This document shows, piece by piece, positions 26,418 through 34,372 of a stretch of DNA of 64,000 bases. Both the position numbers and the translations under genes were made by a program. The stretch comes from Fusicatenibacter saccharivorans. GTDB taxonomy: Bacteria > Bacillota > Clostridia > Lachnospirales > Lachnospiraceae. The notes beneath the pieces are model-generated. The model saw only the letters and a list, made by a program, of their open reading frames with translations, was not told where the DNA came from and did not search any database. How positions within the stretch are numbered: the stretch's first letter is position 1; every line of letters starts with the position of its first letter. The stretch lies in the NCBI RefSeq assembly GCF_027667425.1, contig NZ_JAQEGR010000004.1, positions 170,040 through 234,039 on the forward strand. The letters run 5' to 3'.

Positions 26418-27872
26418 ATGGAAAATGACCCAAAACCTTACAAATTCATGAAAGAGAGCATCAAAAAGCAGCCGCCCGACTGGAAAAAGATTGTTCTTCT
26501 GATTGCCGGATGGCTGGCACTTGCGGCGCTTGGCGGTCTGGTTGCGGCTGCGGTATTTGCGGTGACAGAGCCAAAGATTGCAGAAGCAGTTACCAGGGAA
26601 GAGCCGCCGGCGAAAGTGGATATCCCGGGAGATGAGGATCCAAACAGCGGACAGGAGCCGGATGAGACAATTACCGCATCTTCGGCGAGTGCGTCGGTAG
26701 ACAGCAGCGGCTCCGGTTCGGAAATCAGCAGTTCTACAGTGGATAGCAGTACTTCAGAAAGCAGTGTATCCGAAAGTACGGTTTCCGAAAGCACAGAGGA
26801 GAATGGAGCGGCAGAGGGAACGGAAAGCAGCACTTCCGAAGAGCCGGAGGAGGGCAGCGAGGTTTCCAGTGTCGATGGGGAAACGGATGCGGAGGAAAAG
26901 GACAGCAGCCTGAAAAATTATGAAGCGCTCTACCAGGATATGCTGGAAGTAACGGAAAAACCAAAACGAGCGCTGGTTACCGTCATCGGCATTACCAATC
27001 AGATGGACTATTTTAACCAGAACTATGAAAACCAGCAGCAGATTTCCGGTCTGATTGTTGCGGACAACGGGCAGGATCTCTTTATTCTGACGGAATACCG
27101 CATCGTGGAAAATGTGGAGCGGATTCAGGTCACCTTCTGGGACGAGACGATGGTGGATGCCACATACCAGCGCCACGATCCGAGCACCGGCCTTACGATT
27201 GTGAAGGTGGATGAATCGAAGCTGGATGAGGAAACACGGGACGGTCTTGCGGTTGCGCCGCTCGGCAGTTCGTATCTCGTCAGCCAGGGTGACCCGGTCG
27301 TGGCTGTCGGAAGCCCGGTCGGCTACAGCAATTCGATTGCGTATGGTGTGGTGACTTCGGTTACGAACAAGATTTCCGCGCTGGACAATGAGTACAATCT
27401 GCTGACCACCGACATCCTCGGCAGCACGGACGGCAGCGGCATTCTGGTAAATCTTGACGGCGAAATCGTCGGCATTATTGCGCAGAGTTACAGTGCCAAG
27501 GGAAACAACGTGGTGACGGGCATTGCGATTTCCCAGATCAAAAAGCTGATCGAAAATCTTTCCAACAACGTGAGCCGCGCGTATATCGGCATCCGCGGAC
27601 AGGATGTCACAGAAGAACTTTCCGATAAAACCGGCATTCCAAAAGGCGTTCTCATCAGCCGCGTCGCAGACAATTCTCCGGCGATGATGGCAGGCATGAA
27701 AGAGTACGATGTGATTGTAAAGCTCGGGGAGCACAAGGTTGAGACGATCAAACAGTACCATGAACAGCTTGGCAAATACAGCACAGGAGACGTGGTTACC
27801 GTGACGGCGATGCGGAAAGGCGCCGAAGGGTATGCGGAGATGACGTTTGATGTGACGATGGGGGAAGTATAA
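26418..27872 (+). CDS. HtrA/DegP-like membrane protein, catalytic triad missing
   Basis: This 484-residue protein has one membrane segment (residues 24-48), a long Ser/Glu linker (about 85-165), a trypsin-like domain (185-380) and a PDZ domain (385-480, YIGIRGQDVTEELSD). It has the architecture of surface HtrA proteases. The triad positions are replaced: TNNHVV is TEYRIV at 225-230, TDLAVLKI is TGLTIVKV at 257-264, and GNSGGPLVN is TDGSGILVN at 337-345. It is therefore probably a pseudoprotease that binds misfolded or wall proteins. Ser340 is one position off the normal nucleophile. The frame is long and clean, so it is a conserved gene, not a decayed one. Confidence 0.88.
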   Translation: MENDPKPYKFMKESIKKQPPDWKKIVLLIAGWLALAALGGLVAAAVFAVTEPKIAEAVTREEPPAKVDIPGDEDPNSGQEPDETITASSASASVDSSGSGSEISSSTVDSSTSESSVSESTVSESTEENGAAEGTESSTSEEPEEGSEVSSVDGETDAEEKDSSLKNYEALYQDMLEVTEKPKRALVTVIGITNQMDYFNQNYENQQQISGLIVADNGQDLFILTEYRIVENVERIQVTFWDETMVDATYQRHDPSTGLTIVKVDESKLDEETRDGLAVAPLGSSYLVSQGDPVVAVGSPVGYSNSIAYGVVTSVTNKISALDNEYNLLTTDILGSTDGSGILVNLDGEIVGIIAQSYSAKGNNVVTGIAISQIKKLIENLSNNVSRAYIGIRGQDVTEELSDKTGIPKGVLISRVADNSPAMMAGMKEYDVIVKLGEHKVETIKQYHEQLGKYSTGDVVTVTAMRKGAEGYAEMTFDVTMGEV

Positions 27873-27881
27873 AAAACAGAG

Positions 27882-27935
27882 GCTTTCGGGAGCAGAAAAA
27901 GCCGGTTTTAGCCGGTGGGGCTTCCGGAAGCTTTT
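27882..27935 (+). terminator. Terminator after the HtrA-like gene
   Basis: GCTTTCGGGAGC pairs along all 12 positions (two G-T) with GCTTCCGGAAGC, followed by TTTTCTTTT. An inner GCCGG direct repeat lies in the loop. Confidence 0.75.
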
Positions 27936-28109
27936 CTTTTCGAATGGTTTTCCACTGGCGGATGAAAAAATACGTGCATTCTGCAGGAAAATCTGGTAGA
28001 ATTGGTAAGGCATGCAGGAGCACAGGCTTTGCATCATAAAAACGGCATCATAGAAACAAAAACGGAACACTGTGTCCGCATTTATTTTAGAAAAAGAGGA
28101 TTTATTTTT

Positions 28110-29060
28110 ATGAAGTATATCAACGAACTCCGGGAAGGAAACCGCATTTCCGGAATTTATCTCTGCAAACATAAACAGTCGGCTGTTACCAAAAACGGAA
28201 AACAGTACGAAAACGTGATCTTACAGGATAAAACCGGTACGATCGATGCGAAAATCTGGGATCCGAATTCTATGGGAATCCGTGAATTTGAAGCACTAGA
28301 TTATGTAGATATTATGGGAGATGTTTCCAGTTTCAATGGAGCACTTCAGGTTTCCATTAAAAATGCAAGAAAAGCGGAAGAGGGCGAATATAATCCGGCG
28401 GACTATCTGCCGACGAGCCGTTACGACATCAATACGATGTATCAGGAGCTGCTCTCCTGGATCGGAACGGTGAAAAATCAGTATCTCTCCGGACTGCTGA
28501 CGTATTATTTTATCCAGGATCAGGAGACCGCAAAACGGTTCCGCATGAGCTCTGCAGCAAAAAGCGTGCATCACGGATTCGTCGGCGGCCTTTTAGAGCA
28601 TACGTTAAGTGTCACCCGTTTCTGCGATTTTATGGTAAAATCGTATCCGATTCTGAACCGCGATCTGCTGATTACGGCAGCGATTCTGCACGATATCGGA
28701 AAGACGAAAGAACTCTCCTTATTCCCGCAGAACGATTACACCAATGACGGACAGCTGCTCGGCCACATCATGATCGGTGCGGAGATGGTACACGATGCGG
28801 CGCAGAAGATCGACGGTTTCCCACAGGAACTCGAGAATCAGTTAAAGCACTGCATTCTGGCGCACCACGGCGAGCTGGAATACGGTTCCCCGAAAAAACC
28901 GGCAATGGTGGAGGCGGTAGCGCTGAACCTGGCGGACAATGCCGATGCCAAAATGGAAACCCTGACCGAGCTGTTTGACGCAGCGCCGGCCGGCAATGAG
29001 TGGCTTGGCTACAACCGGTTTTTTGAGTCCAACATCTGCAGAACAGGAGACTTTTCATGA
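28110..29060 (+). CDS. 3'-5' exonuclease of the YhaM type (OB fold plus HD domain)
   Basis: This is a 316-residue cytoplasmic nuclease. An N-terminal OB fold (residues 1-95; GTIDAKIWDPNS) precedes an HD phosphohydrolase domain with HHGFVGGLLEHTLSV and the metal-binding HDIGKTKELS. Both domains fit YhaM/CbfA, which trims RNA and DNA 3' ends. ATG 28110 has AGAGGA nine bases upstream; a longer frame starting at 28002 includes terminator-adjacent sequence and is unlikely. Its stop overlaps the rlmD start by four bases (ATGA), so the two are translationally coupled. Confidence 0.9.
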   Translation: MKYINELREGNRISGIYLCKHKQSAVTKNGKQYENVILQDKTGTIDAKIWDPNSMGIREFEALDYVDIMGDVSSFNGALQVSIKNARKAEEGEYNPADYLPTSRYDINTMYQELLSWIGTVKNQYLSGLLTYYFIQDQETAKRFRMSSAAKSVHHGFVGGLLEHTLSVTRFCDFMVKSYPILNRDLLITAAILHDIGKTKELSLFPQNDYTNDGQLLGHIMIGAEMVHDAAQKIDGFPQELENQLKHCILAHHGELEYGSPKKPAMVEAVALNLADNADAKMETLTELFDAAPAGNEWLGYNRFFESNICRTGDFS

Positions 29061-30445
29061 GCTATCAGAAAAATGATGTACTGACGGTGAAAATTGAAGA
29101 TATGGGACACGACGGAGAGGGTATAGGCAAATGCGAGGGCTATACCCTCTTTGTCAAGGACACCGTCATCGGCGATCTTGCCGAGGTAAAAGTGATCAAA
29201 GCAAAGAAAAATTACGGCTACGCGCGCCTGATGCGCCTGATCGAGCCGTCCGCACACCGTGTCGAGCCGGTCTGCCCGGTTGCACGTCCGTGCGGCGGAT
29301 GCCAGTTGCAGATGCTCGACTATGCGGAGCAGCTTCGCTTTAAGGAGAAGAAAATCGCCGGAAATCTCCAGCGCATCGGCGGCATGGCGGAGATCCCGAT
29401 GGAGCCGATCGTGGGGATGGAAAATCCGTTCCGCTATCGAAACAAAGCCCAGTTTCCGATCGGGCAGGATAGAAATGGAAAGCTGATTACGGGATTTTAT
29501 GCGGGAAGAACGCATCAGATCATGGAAAACCGGAACTGTTATCTCGGCGTGGAGCAGAACGAGGAGATTCTGAACCGCATTCTTGCCTGGATGGAGGAGA
29601 ACGGCGTTCCGGCATACAACGAGGAGACCGGCAAAGGCCTGGTGCGCCATGTGCTGATCCGGTTTGGATTTATGACGAAAGAGATTATGGTTTGTCTCGT
29701 TGTGAACGGAAAGAAACTGCCGGCCGAGGAGAAACTCATCAAATCGCTGACAGAACTCGAAGGCATGACAAGCATTACCCTAAGCGCAAACCGTGAGCGG
29801 ACCAATGTGATCATGGGAAAAGAAATCCGCTGCCTGTGGGGACAGGGGTATATCACCGACTATATTGGAAACGTAAAATATCGGATCTCCCCGCTGTCCT
29901 TCTACCAGGTCAACCCGGCGCAGACGGAAAAGCTGTACGGCCTTGCCCTGGAATACGCAGGCCTCACTGGAAATGAGACGGTCTGGGATCTCTACTGCGG
30001 CATCGGAACGATTTCCCTGTTCCTCGCGCAGAAAGCCAAAAAAGTCTACGGCGTCGAAATCGTCCCGGAGGCAATCGCGGATGCGAAGAACAATGCGAAA
30101 ATTAACGAGATCGAAAACGCTGAATTTTTCGTTGGAAAATCGGAAGAGATTCTTCCGGCCTACTACGAACAGTACGCCAAAGACCACCCGGGCGAACACG
30201 CCCACGCGGACGTCATCGTCGTCGATCCGCCGAGAAAAGGCTGCGAAGAAAACCTCCTCCACACCATGGCCAGCATGCAGCCGGACCGCATCGTGTATGT
30301 ATCCTGCGATTCCGCAACGCTGGCACGAGATGTGAAGGTGCTTGGGGAGCTGGGGTATGAAGTAAAGAAAGTCCGAGGGGTTGACCAATTCCCGATGACG
30401 TGCCATGTGGAGTGCGTGGTTGCACTACATCGGGTCGATATGTAA
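29057..30445 (+). CDS. rlmD: 23S rRNA (uracil-5-)-methyltransferase
   Basis: This is a 462-residue SAM-dependent RNA methyltransferase (RlmD/RumA/TrmA family). A TRAM RNA-binding domain (1-62) is followed by iron-sulfur cysteines (CPVARPCGGCQLQ), then the SAM-binding Rossmann fold (VWDLYCGIGTISLFLA), the motif DPPRKGCEE, and the catalytic cysteine region YVSCDSATLARDVK. It ends HVECVVALHRVDM, about the normal end. The DNA encoding that tail (30404-30420) resembles the attachment site used by integrative elements that target the 3' end of rumA, and mobile-element debris starts just downstream. Which uracil it methylates cannot be told. Confidence 0.93.
   Translation: MSYQKNDVLTVKIEDMGHDGEGIGKCEGYTLFVKDTVIGDLAEVKVIKAKKNYGYARLMRLIEPSAHRVEPVCPVARPCGGCQLQMLDYAEQLRFKEKKIAGNLQRIGGMAEIPMEPIVGMENPFRYRNKAQFPIGQDRNGKLITGFYAGRTHQIMENRNCYLGVEQNEEILNRILAWMEENGVPAYNEETGKGLVRHVLIRFGFMTKEIMVCLVVNGKKLPAEEKLIKSLTELEGMTSITLSANRERTNVIMGKEIRCLWGQGYITDYIGNVKYRISPLSFYQVNPAQTEKLYGLALEYAGLTGNETVWDLYCGIGTISLFLAQKAKKVYGVEIVPEAIADAKNNAKINEIENAEFFVGKSEEILPAYYEQYAKDHPGEHAHADVIVVDPPRKGCEENLLHTMASMQPDRIVYVSCDSATLARDVKVLGELGYEVKKVRGVDQFPMTCHVECVVALHRVDM
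30404..30420 (+). other. Candidate integrative-element attachment site in the rlmD 3' end
   Basis: CATGTGGAGTGCGTGGT encodes the HVECVV end of RlmD. The 3' end of rumA is a known ICE insertion site in streptococci, with a recalled core of the form CAC(A/G)TGGAGTGCGTAGT. No second copy was found in the window, so only one end, if any, is present. Confidence 0.45.
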
Positions 30446-30733
30446 GAATCCTTGATTTGCGCGAAGGCAACGAGGAGAGTTCCGAAGAAATAACTGGCTG
30501 TAAAGCCAGTGTTTATGCGGAATTCGACGACTGCCCGCGAGTCGGGAAGTTTGTAAAACTTCTCGACTTCCGGCACTTTGAGCGACATATGATGTTCTCA
30601 CAGAGTGATAGAAAAACCTACAAAAAAGCAATTTCAGACGGTGTGAATGTCTCAGTCGTATTGGATGTGGGGTGTGGAAACACATAAAAGTACAATTAAT
30701 ATTTTGAAGTTATTCAATAGAATACGAAGCGTG
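30446..30733. other. Structured region after rlmD, no recognised gene
   Basis: Two hairpins stand out: ACTGGCT/AGCCAGT (30493-30510) and a 13-base stem AGTCGGGAAGTTT / AAACTTCTCGACT with a three-base loop (30540-30568, one G-T pair). A frame crosses the region but it overlaps rlmD and has no recognisable domain. It could be a leftover of an excised element or encode a small RNA. Confidence 0.45.
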
Positions 30734-30777
30734 AAAGACCGTTCATTTTCAAGTAATTGGAGATGAGCGGTCTTTTT
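30734..30777 (+). terminator. Terminator before the ParB fragment
   Basis: AAAGACCG-TTCAT and ATGA-GCGGTCTTTTT form a stem ending in five T. Confidence 0.8.
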
Positions 30778-30841
30778 CTGTTTGCAGATAACATTGACGT
30801 AACTGAGTAGAAGTTATTCTACCGGAAGAACGGAGGTTGTA

Positions 30842-31135
30842 ATGGAAGAGATAAAGAGTATCAGAATAAGCGAGTTAAAGGACTTTAAGAACCATCCTTT
30901 TCATGTGCAGCAGGACATAGAGCTGTGTGCCCTTATGAAAAGTATTGAAGATGAGGGTGTGATTGTACCTTTGCTTGTAAGACCGAATCCTGACGGAGAA
31001 GGTTATGAAGTGATTGCAGGACACAGACGAAAGGCAGATGCCGGCTGGGCTGGTCTTGCGGAGGTTCCGGCAGTTATAAGAGAATTGGATGATGATCAGG
31101 CGATAGTGGCGATGGTAGATTCTGTGCGCCCGTAA
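30842..31135 (+). pseudogene. ParB N-terminal domain, cut by a group II intron
   Basis: The frame encodes 97 residues. The first 94 match the ParB N-terminal nuclease/CTPase-like domain of plasmid and ICE proteins (IRISELKDFKNHPF, LLVRPNPDGEGYEVIAGHRR), up to VAMVDS of the conserved VDSNxQRE motif. At 31124 the sequence changes to GTGCGCCC, a group II intron start, and only three foreign codons follow. The helix-turn-helix and C-terminal parts are missing. AACGGAGG before ATG shows it was once a normal gene. No parA is seen; the source is probably an integrated plasmid or ICE. Confidence 0.85.
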
Positions 31136-31645
31136 GGCGTTTGGGGTGGACACCCAAGCGACGTGGGTCATTATGATTTTGTTTTGAGAAAACAATAAGA
31201 AAAATTATCAAGTGTGAAGAACACAGTCTTATCGCCAACAACTAACCTTGAATGGAAACATAAAGGGGACAACAGCACGTTTGTAAAGGCACAAGTCAAC
31301 AAAGCTTCCAAGTTGCGACTGAGTGTCGAGGTGAAAGGTACTATATGAGGATGAAAGCTAAACTGCTTGAAGGAAAGTCAGAGGCTAGAGCTAACCATCT
31401 CCGCACCGAAGGGAAGATGTTACGGTGATGTATTGGCAGATTAGTATTTTGCTGTCTGCAATCTGCGTGATAATCAATGCAAGCTAGCCATAGGTTCATT
31501 TGAGGATGCATCTGAAATCAAGGAAAAATTCAGAGTATTTCTCGAGGATACTCTGCATCTTGAGATGTCCGAAAAAAAGACCAAGATAACACATAGTCAA
31601 GATAAAGCAAGATTTCTTGGATATGATATCACCACCGCAAAGAAC
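31124..31645 (+). mobile_element. Degenerate group II intron with reverse-transcriptase fragment
   Basis: The element begins with GTGCG at 31124, the consensus 5' end, inserted directly after GTAGATTCT of parB. About 360 bases of domain I-like RNA sequence follow. At 31487-31645 a frame encodes a piece of the LtrA-type maturase: IGSFEDASEIKEKFRVFLED and then EKKTKITHSQDKARFLGYDI. Most of the reverse transcriptase, domains V and VI and the 3' end are missing, so it can neither splice nor move. Confidence 0.8.
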
Positions 31646-31828
31646 TCAGCGCTTATGCAATCATCAGGGCATACAGAAATGCCTATTCAGGCGGTTGGAC
31701 AGGAACAACCTGTGCCTGACGATAAGGGTGCTTCTGGGAATATGGATTACACAGAGGAGGATGTGAAGAAGTATCAGATGGATCCTGATATCAATGAGTT
31801 GCTGGATTTCAGTTTTTGCGGGGAATGA
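31565..31828 (+). pseudogene. Chimeric frame: maturase scrap joined to an unknown C terminus
   Basis: Residues 1-27 belong to the intron maturase (EKKTKITHSQDKARFLGYDI). From about residue 28 it continues with an acidic, polar sequence (MDYTEEDVKKYQMDPDINEL) that is unrelated to maturases and unknown to me. It looks like the 3' end of a different mobile-element gene joined by deletion. Its stop overlaps the next start as ATGA, the kind of coupling seen in intact conjugative modules. Confidence 0.6.
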
Positions 31829-32250
31829 CAGCAGAAGGCTACAAAACATTTATAAATGGAAGTGTTATGGCATCATTTATGGAAGGAATTGTAGCCTCAA
31901 TTTTAGAAGAAAAAAGTGGTGCCGGATACGGCACGAATTGTAGCCAATTAAATACAGTTATCAGCGTAATTGAAGCCATGTATCTTTGCGAAGGTATGTG
32001 GCTTTTTCCTTTTTGCGCTGAGGATAGATTTTTTAACCAGCCCTCGTGCATTTATGCGAGGGCTAAGCCTCGCAGAGCGAAATACACCCATCGCACAAAA
32101 CTTCGTTTTGTACTCTGTGTATTTCGCCCTTGCAGGGGGCTATCACGCCGGATACGGCGGTGGGTTCGTAAACGGACACCTATATGTCCACTCACATTGG
32201 CATTAGAAGTGAAAGAAAGAGTTGCAGGAGCAGATTGCTGTATTGGATAG
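31825..32250 (+). pseudogene. Unknown mobile-element gene, truncated by a hairpin-rich segment
   Basis: The first 58 or so residues (MTAEGYKTFINGSVMASFME ... VISVIEAMYLCEGM) look like a genuine soluble protein coupled by ATGA to the preceding frame. From about 32000 the frame runs through a dense cluster of inverted repeats and becomes Arg- and Cys-rich, with no sign of coding selection. The true gene is therefore broken near 32000. No family was recognised. Confidence 0.5.
32039..32127. repeat. Cluster of nested hairpins
   Basis: AGCCCTCG/CGAGGGCT (32039-32064) is followed by an 11-base stem GCGAAATACAC/GTGTATTTCGC (32077-32127) that encloses ACAAAAC-TTC-GTTTTGT (32095-32111). GCCGGATACGGC occurs beside the cluster at 32147-32158 and also at 31921-31932, each inside a small hairpin. 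Confidence 0.75.
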
Positions 32251-32479
32251 AAAAGCAGGGAGGATGAAATCAGAGCTTTCAAATGTGCTTCAGGATGCAG
32301 ACTATGCAAATGCTTCGGAGTTTTATACCGAGCTATTCATGGTTCGTGAGGAGAGGCAAAGGTATGAAGAGGCTTGTAAGGAATGGCAGCAGAAGTGTGT
32401 TGAGGTGGAACTTGTAGCGGTGAAGGATAGTAAGTATTTTGGGGACGTAATTCCGATTAGCAGGAATAGAGGGCGATAA
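32222..32479 (+). CDS. Short coiled-coil protein or fragment, unknown function
   Basis: The frame starts at TTG 32222 and gives 85 residues that are strongly helical and charged: QEQIAVLDRKAGRMKSEL, then FYTELFMVREERQRYEEAC. It ends in VIPISRNRGR. It resembles the C-terminal coiled coils of larger proteins and may be the remaining 3' end of such a gene. The ribosome site is weak. No family was recognised and function is unknown. Confidence 0.4.
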   Translation: MQEQIAVLDRKAGRMKSELSNVLQDADYANASEFYTELFMVREERQRYEEACKEWQQKCVEVELVAVKDSKYFGDVIPISRNRGR

Positions 32480-32560
32480 AGTAAGGCGATGCTATTAGTG
32501 AATCTGATAGCATCTGTGTAACTACATAGTGACAATTTTGCATCTTCGAAGTGGTAGTCT

Positions 32561-33112
32561 ATGCAAAATATCATCGAATTGGATGAAAAAGGAGAGAATT
32601 ACCGCATCCTTTGGGGTCTGGTAAACGGAGGCAGACCGACCAGTGAGCTGCCGAGTCACCTGATGAACCATGAAGTGAAAAAAGGCGTTACCAATGTTTA
32701 TCATGCACATACCACGAATGTGATCGCACTGACATTTGTACTGCCGTTGGAGGATAAAGTATTTACTAGAGAACTCTGGGAGATGGCGACCGAGTGCCCG
32801 GTTGTATTTCCTTCCGGAATCGGTGTAGTAGGATGGATGGTGCCGGGCGGCCGTGAGATCGCAGTGGCGACAAGTGCCCTGATGAAAGAATATGATGTGG
32901 CAATCTGGGCGCATCACGGCATGTTCTGCTCAGGGGAAGACTTTGATCTTACATTCGGATTAATGCACACCGTAGAGAAATCCGCGGAAATCCTTGTAAA
33001 GATGCTGTCCATGAGACCGGATAAAAGACAGACAATCTCACCTCAGAATTTCAGAGATTTGGCGAAAGATTTTAAAGTAACTTTACCGGAAAAGTTTCTA
33101 TATGGCAAATAA
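32561..33112 (+). pseudogene. rhaD: Rhamnulose-1-phosphate aldolase lacking the N-terminal third
   Basis: About 181 of the usual 275 residues remain. Present are the substrate and zinc segments (GRPTSELPSHLMNHEV, then VYHAHTTNVIALTF), a further zinc-ligand region (AIWAHHGMFCSGEDFDLTFG), and the complete C-terminal end. Homology starts at IIELDEKG, about 32567; upstream is mobile-element sequence and no ribosome site precedes the first ATG. The enzyme splits rhamnulose-1-phosphate into DHAP and lactaldehyde. The loss removes part of the fold, so it is probably inactive. The remnant shows that a rhamnose-catabolic operon once extended to the left of the rhamnosidase island. Confidence 0.87.
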
Positions 33113-33120
33113 TGTACATA

Positions 33121-34158
33121 TCACATATTTGGCGTATCAGAAGCATGAAGCATGTTTCGATATTCCATAGGCGTACATCCGTATTTCTTGCGGAACAGCT
33201 GAAAGAAAAAGCTGGTATTCTGATATCCGACGGCAAGGCTGATATCATTTGTGGAAAGTGCGGTGCTCCTTAACAATTTTGCCGCCTGAGAGAGCCGGTG
33301 TGTCTGGACCAGCTCTTTGTAAGTGGTTCCGGTATGCTGGCGTATGTAGGCAGAGAGATAGTTTGGGTGCATATTAAAAAACTCAGCTGTAGAAGAAAGG
33401 GTACAGTCCGCAAAGTTTGTTTCGATATATCGGAGTATGGTATAAATCTGATCCACAGAGGCGTGATCTAGAACCATACCGTGCTGGAACAGATTGATCA
33501 TCTCGCAGGTAATCAGCGTAAAAAGACTGTCTAAAAAAGGTCCGGATGTTACGGACGGAGAATAAAATTCACAGAGAAACTGGTTGGCAAGATCTGCCAG
33601 CCGGTTTTGTTTTTGTTCCGGGGAAAAGACAATATACATGCTTTCCTGCATCGTGGTGTTCAGAGCCTCAATGAAAAAGTGTGTAAGGTAATTATCCTGA
33701 GACAGGCGTTCAAAAAAAGTACCGTTCAGATATTCGCGCGTCAGCAGAAAATTGATGATAATATCATTTTCTGAACATCTTTTGACAGAATGAGGTGCAT
33801 TCTGGCTGATCAGAACCATCTGCCCGGCTTTTAGCCTGAATGTAGTCTTATTTATCGTCATTGTGCAGGAACCAGAATAAATATAACTCAACTCCAGCCA
33901 CTCATGGATATGCAGAGGTACGTTTTCAAAACGATCCTGTTTTACAACAGCGAAGTTGTAATAACTCGGAAGCACTTTCTTTGAAAGAAATAAAGAACGC
34001 AGATCTTCAAGGTTCGTATCAAAACGGTAACAGGGTGTATCAAACTTACCTCTGGCAACAGGAAATTGTGAATAATCTTTCTTTACACCATTCAGACGCT
34101 GGGTTTCTTCGGTAGTGTGCTGCTTCAGAAATTGATTCAATGCAGATAATGTCATCAT
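33121..34158 (-). CDS. AraC-family regulator, likely of the rhamnoside genes
   Basis: This is a 345-residue regulator from ATG 34158, chosen because AAAGGAGAG lies nine bases upstream; earlier in-frame starts lack a site. A cupin sensor domain lies around residues 55-190 (VPLHIHEWLELSYIYSGSCT ... LKAGQMVLISQNAPHSVKR). The last 100 residues carry the two helix-turn-helices (CTLSSTAEFFNMHPNYLSAYI, then LSTNDISLAVGYQNTSFFFQLF). It diverges from the hydrolase-GH3-GH78 operon, the usual position for a RhaS-like activator. The conserved element at 34278, 44180 and 48030 is a candidate binding site. Confidence 0.88.
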   Translation of the reverse strand: MMTLSALNQFLKQHTTEETQRLNGVKKDYSQFPVARGKFDTPCYRFDTNLEDLRSLFLSKKVLPSYYNFAVVKQDRFENVPLHIHEWLELSYIYSGSCTMTINKTTFRLKAGQMVLISQNAPHSVKRCSENDIIINFLLTREYLNGTFFERLSQDNYLTHFFIEALNTTMQESMYIVFSPEQKQNRLADLANQFLCEFYSPSVTSGPFLDSLFTLITCEMINLFQHGMVLDHASVDQIYTILRYIETNFADCTLSSTAEFFNMHPNYLSAYIRQHTGTTYKELVQTHRLSQAAKLLRSTALSTNDISLAVGYQNTSFFFQLFRKKYGCTPMEYRNMLHASDTPNM

Positions 34159-34195
34159 ATATAATCTCTCCTTTTCGAGATATGAATGAACTGTG

Positions 34196-34201
34196 ATTAT
34201 A
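34196..34201 (-). promoter_or_regulatory. -10 box of the AraC-family gene
   Basis: TATAAT on the minus strand, 38 bases before the regulator's ATG. The only -35-like hexamer (TAGACA) is 22 bases away, too far for strong unaided activity. Confidence 0.5.
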
Positions 34202-34277
34202 GTCATCAGCAGTTTATTTAACCTGTCTAAAATATACCATATTGGGGGCAAAGGTGTACAGAGTAATCTCGGATATT

Positions 34278-34336
34278 TATTAAGTTTGGTCGGTAAATCA
34301 CTTATGTTTCGTTGATGTAATTTTAGTCTGTATAAA
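34278..34336 (+). promoter_or_regulatory. Conserved upstream element and -10, hydrolase-GH3-GH78 operon
   Basis: TATTAAGTTTGGTCGGTAAA followed by CTTATGTTTCGTTGATG (34278-34317) is closely matched upstream of the GPH transporter (44180) and more weakly upstream of the second GH78 (48030). A -10-like TATAAA follows at 34331. The element begins 95 bases before the start codon, a good position for an AraC-type activator. Confidence 0.65.
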
Positions 34337-34372
34337 GTAAGATGTCAGTAAGAAAAGGAGGCATAGGTTAGG

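Noticed and set aside
26754..28172. A 472-codon open frame on the minus strand opposite the HtrA-like gene
   Set aside because: The opposite strand has a recognisable membrane segment, trypsin-like fold and PDZ domain; the minus-strand product has no family features and crosses a terminator.
30400..30687. A 95-codon frame overlapping the rlmD end
   Set aside because: It overlaps rlmD by 46 bases, has no ribosome site and runs through two strong hairpins; kept only as a structured region.
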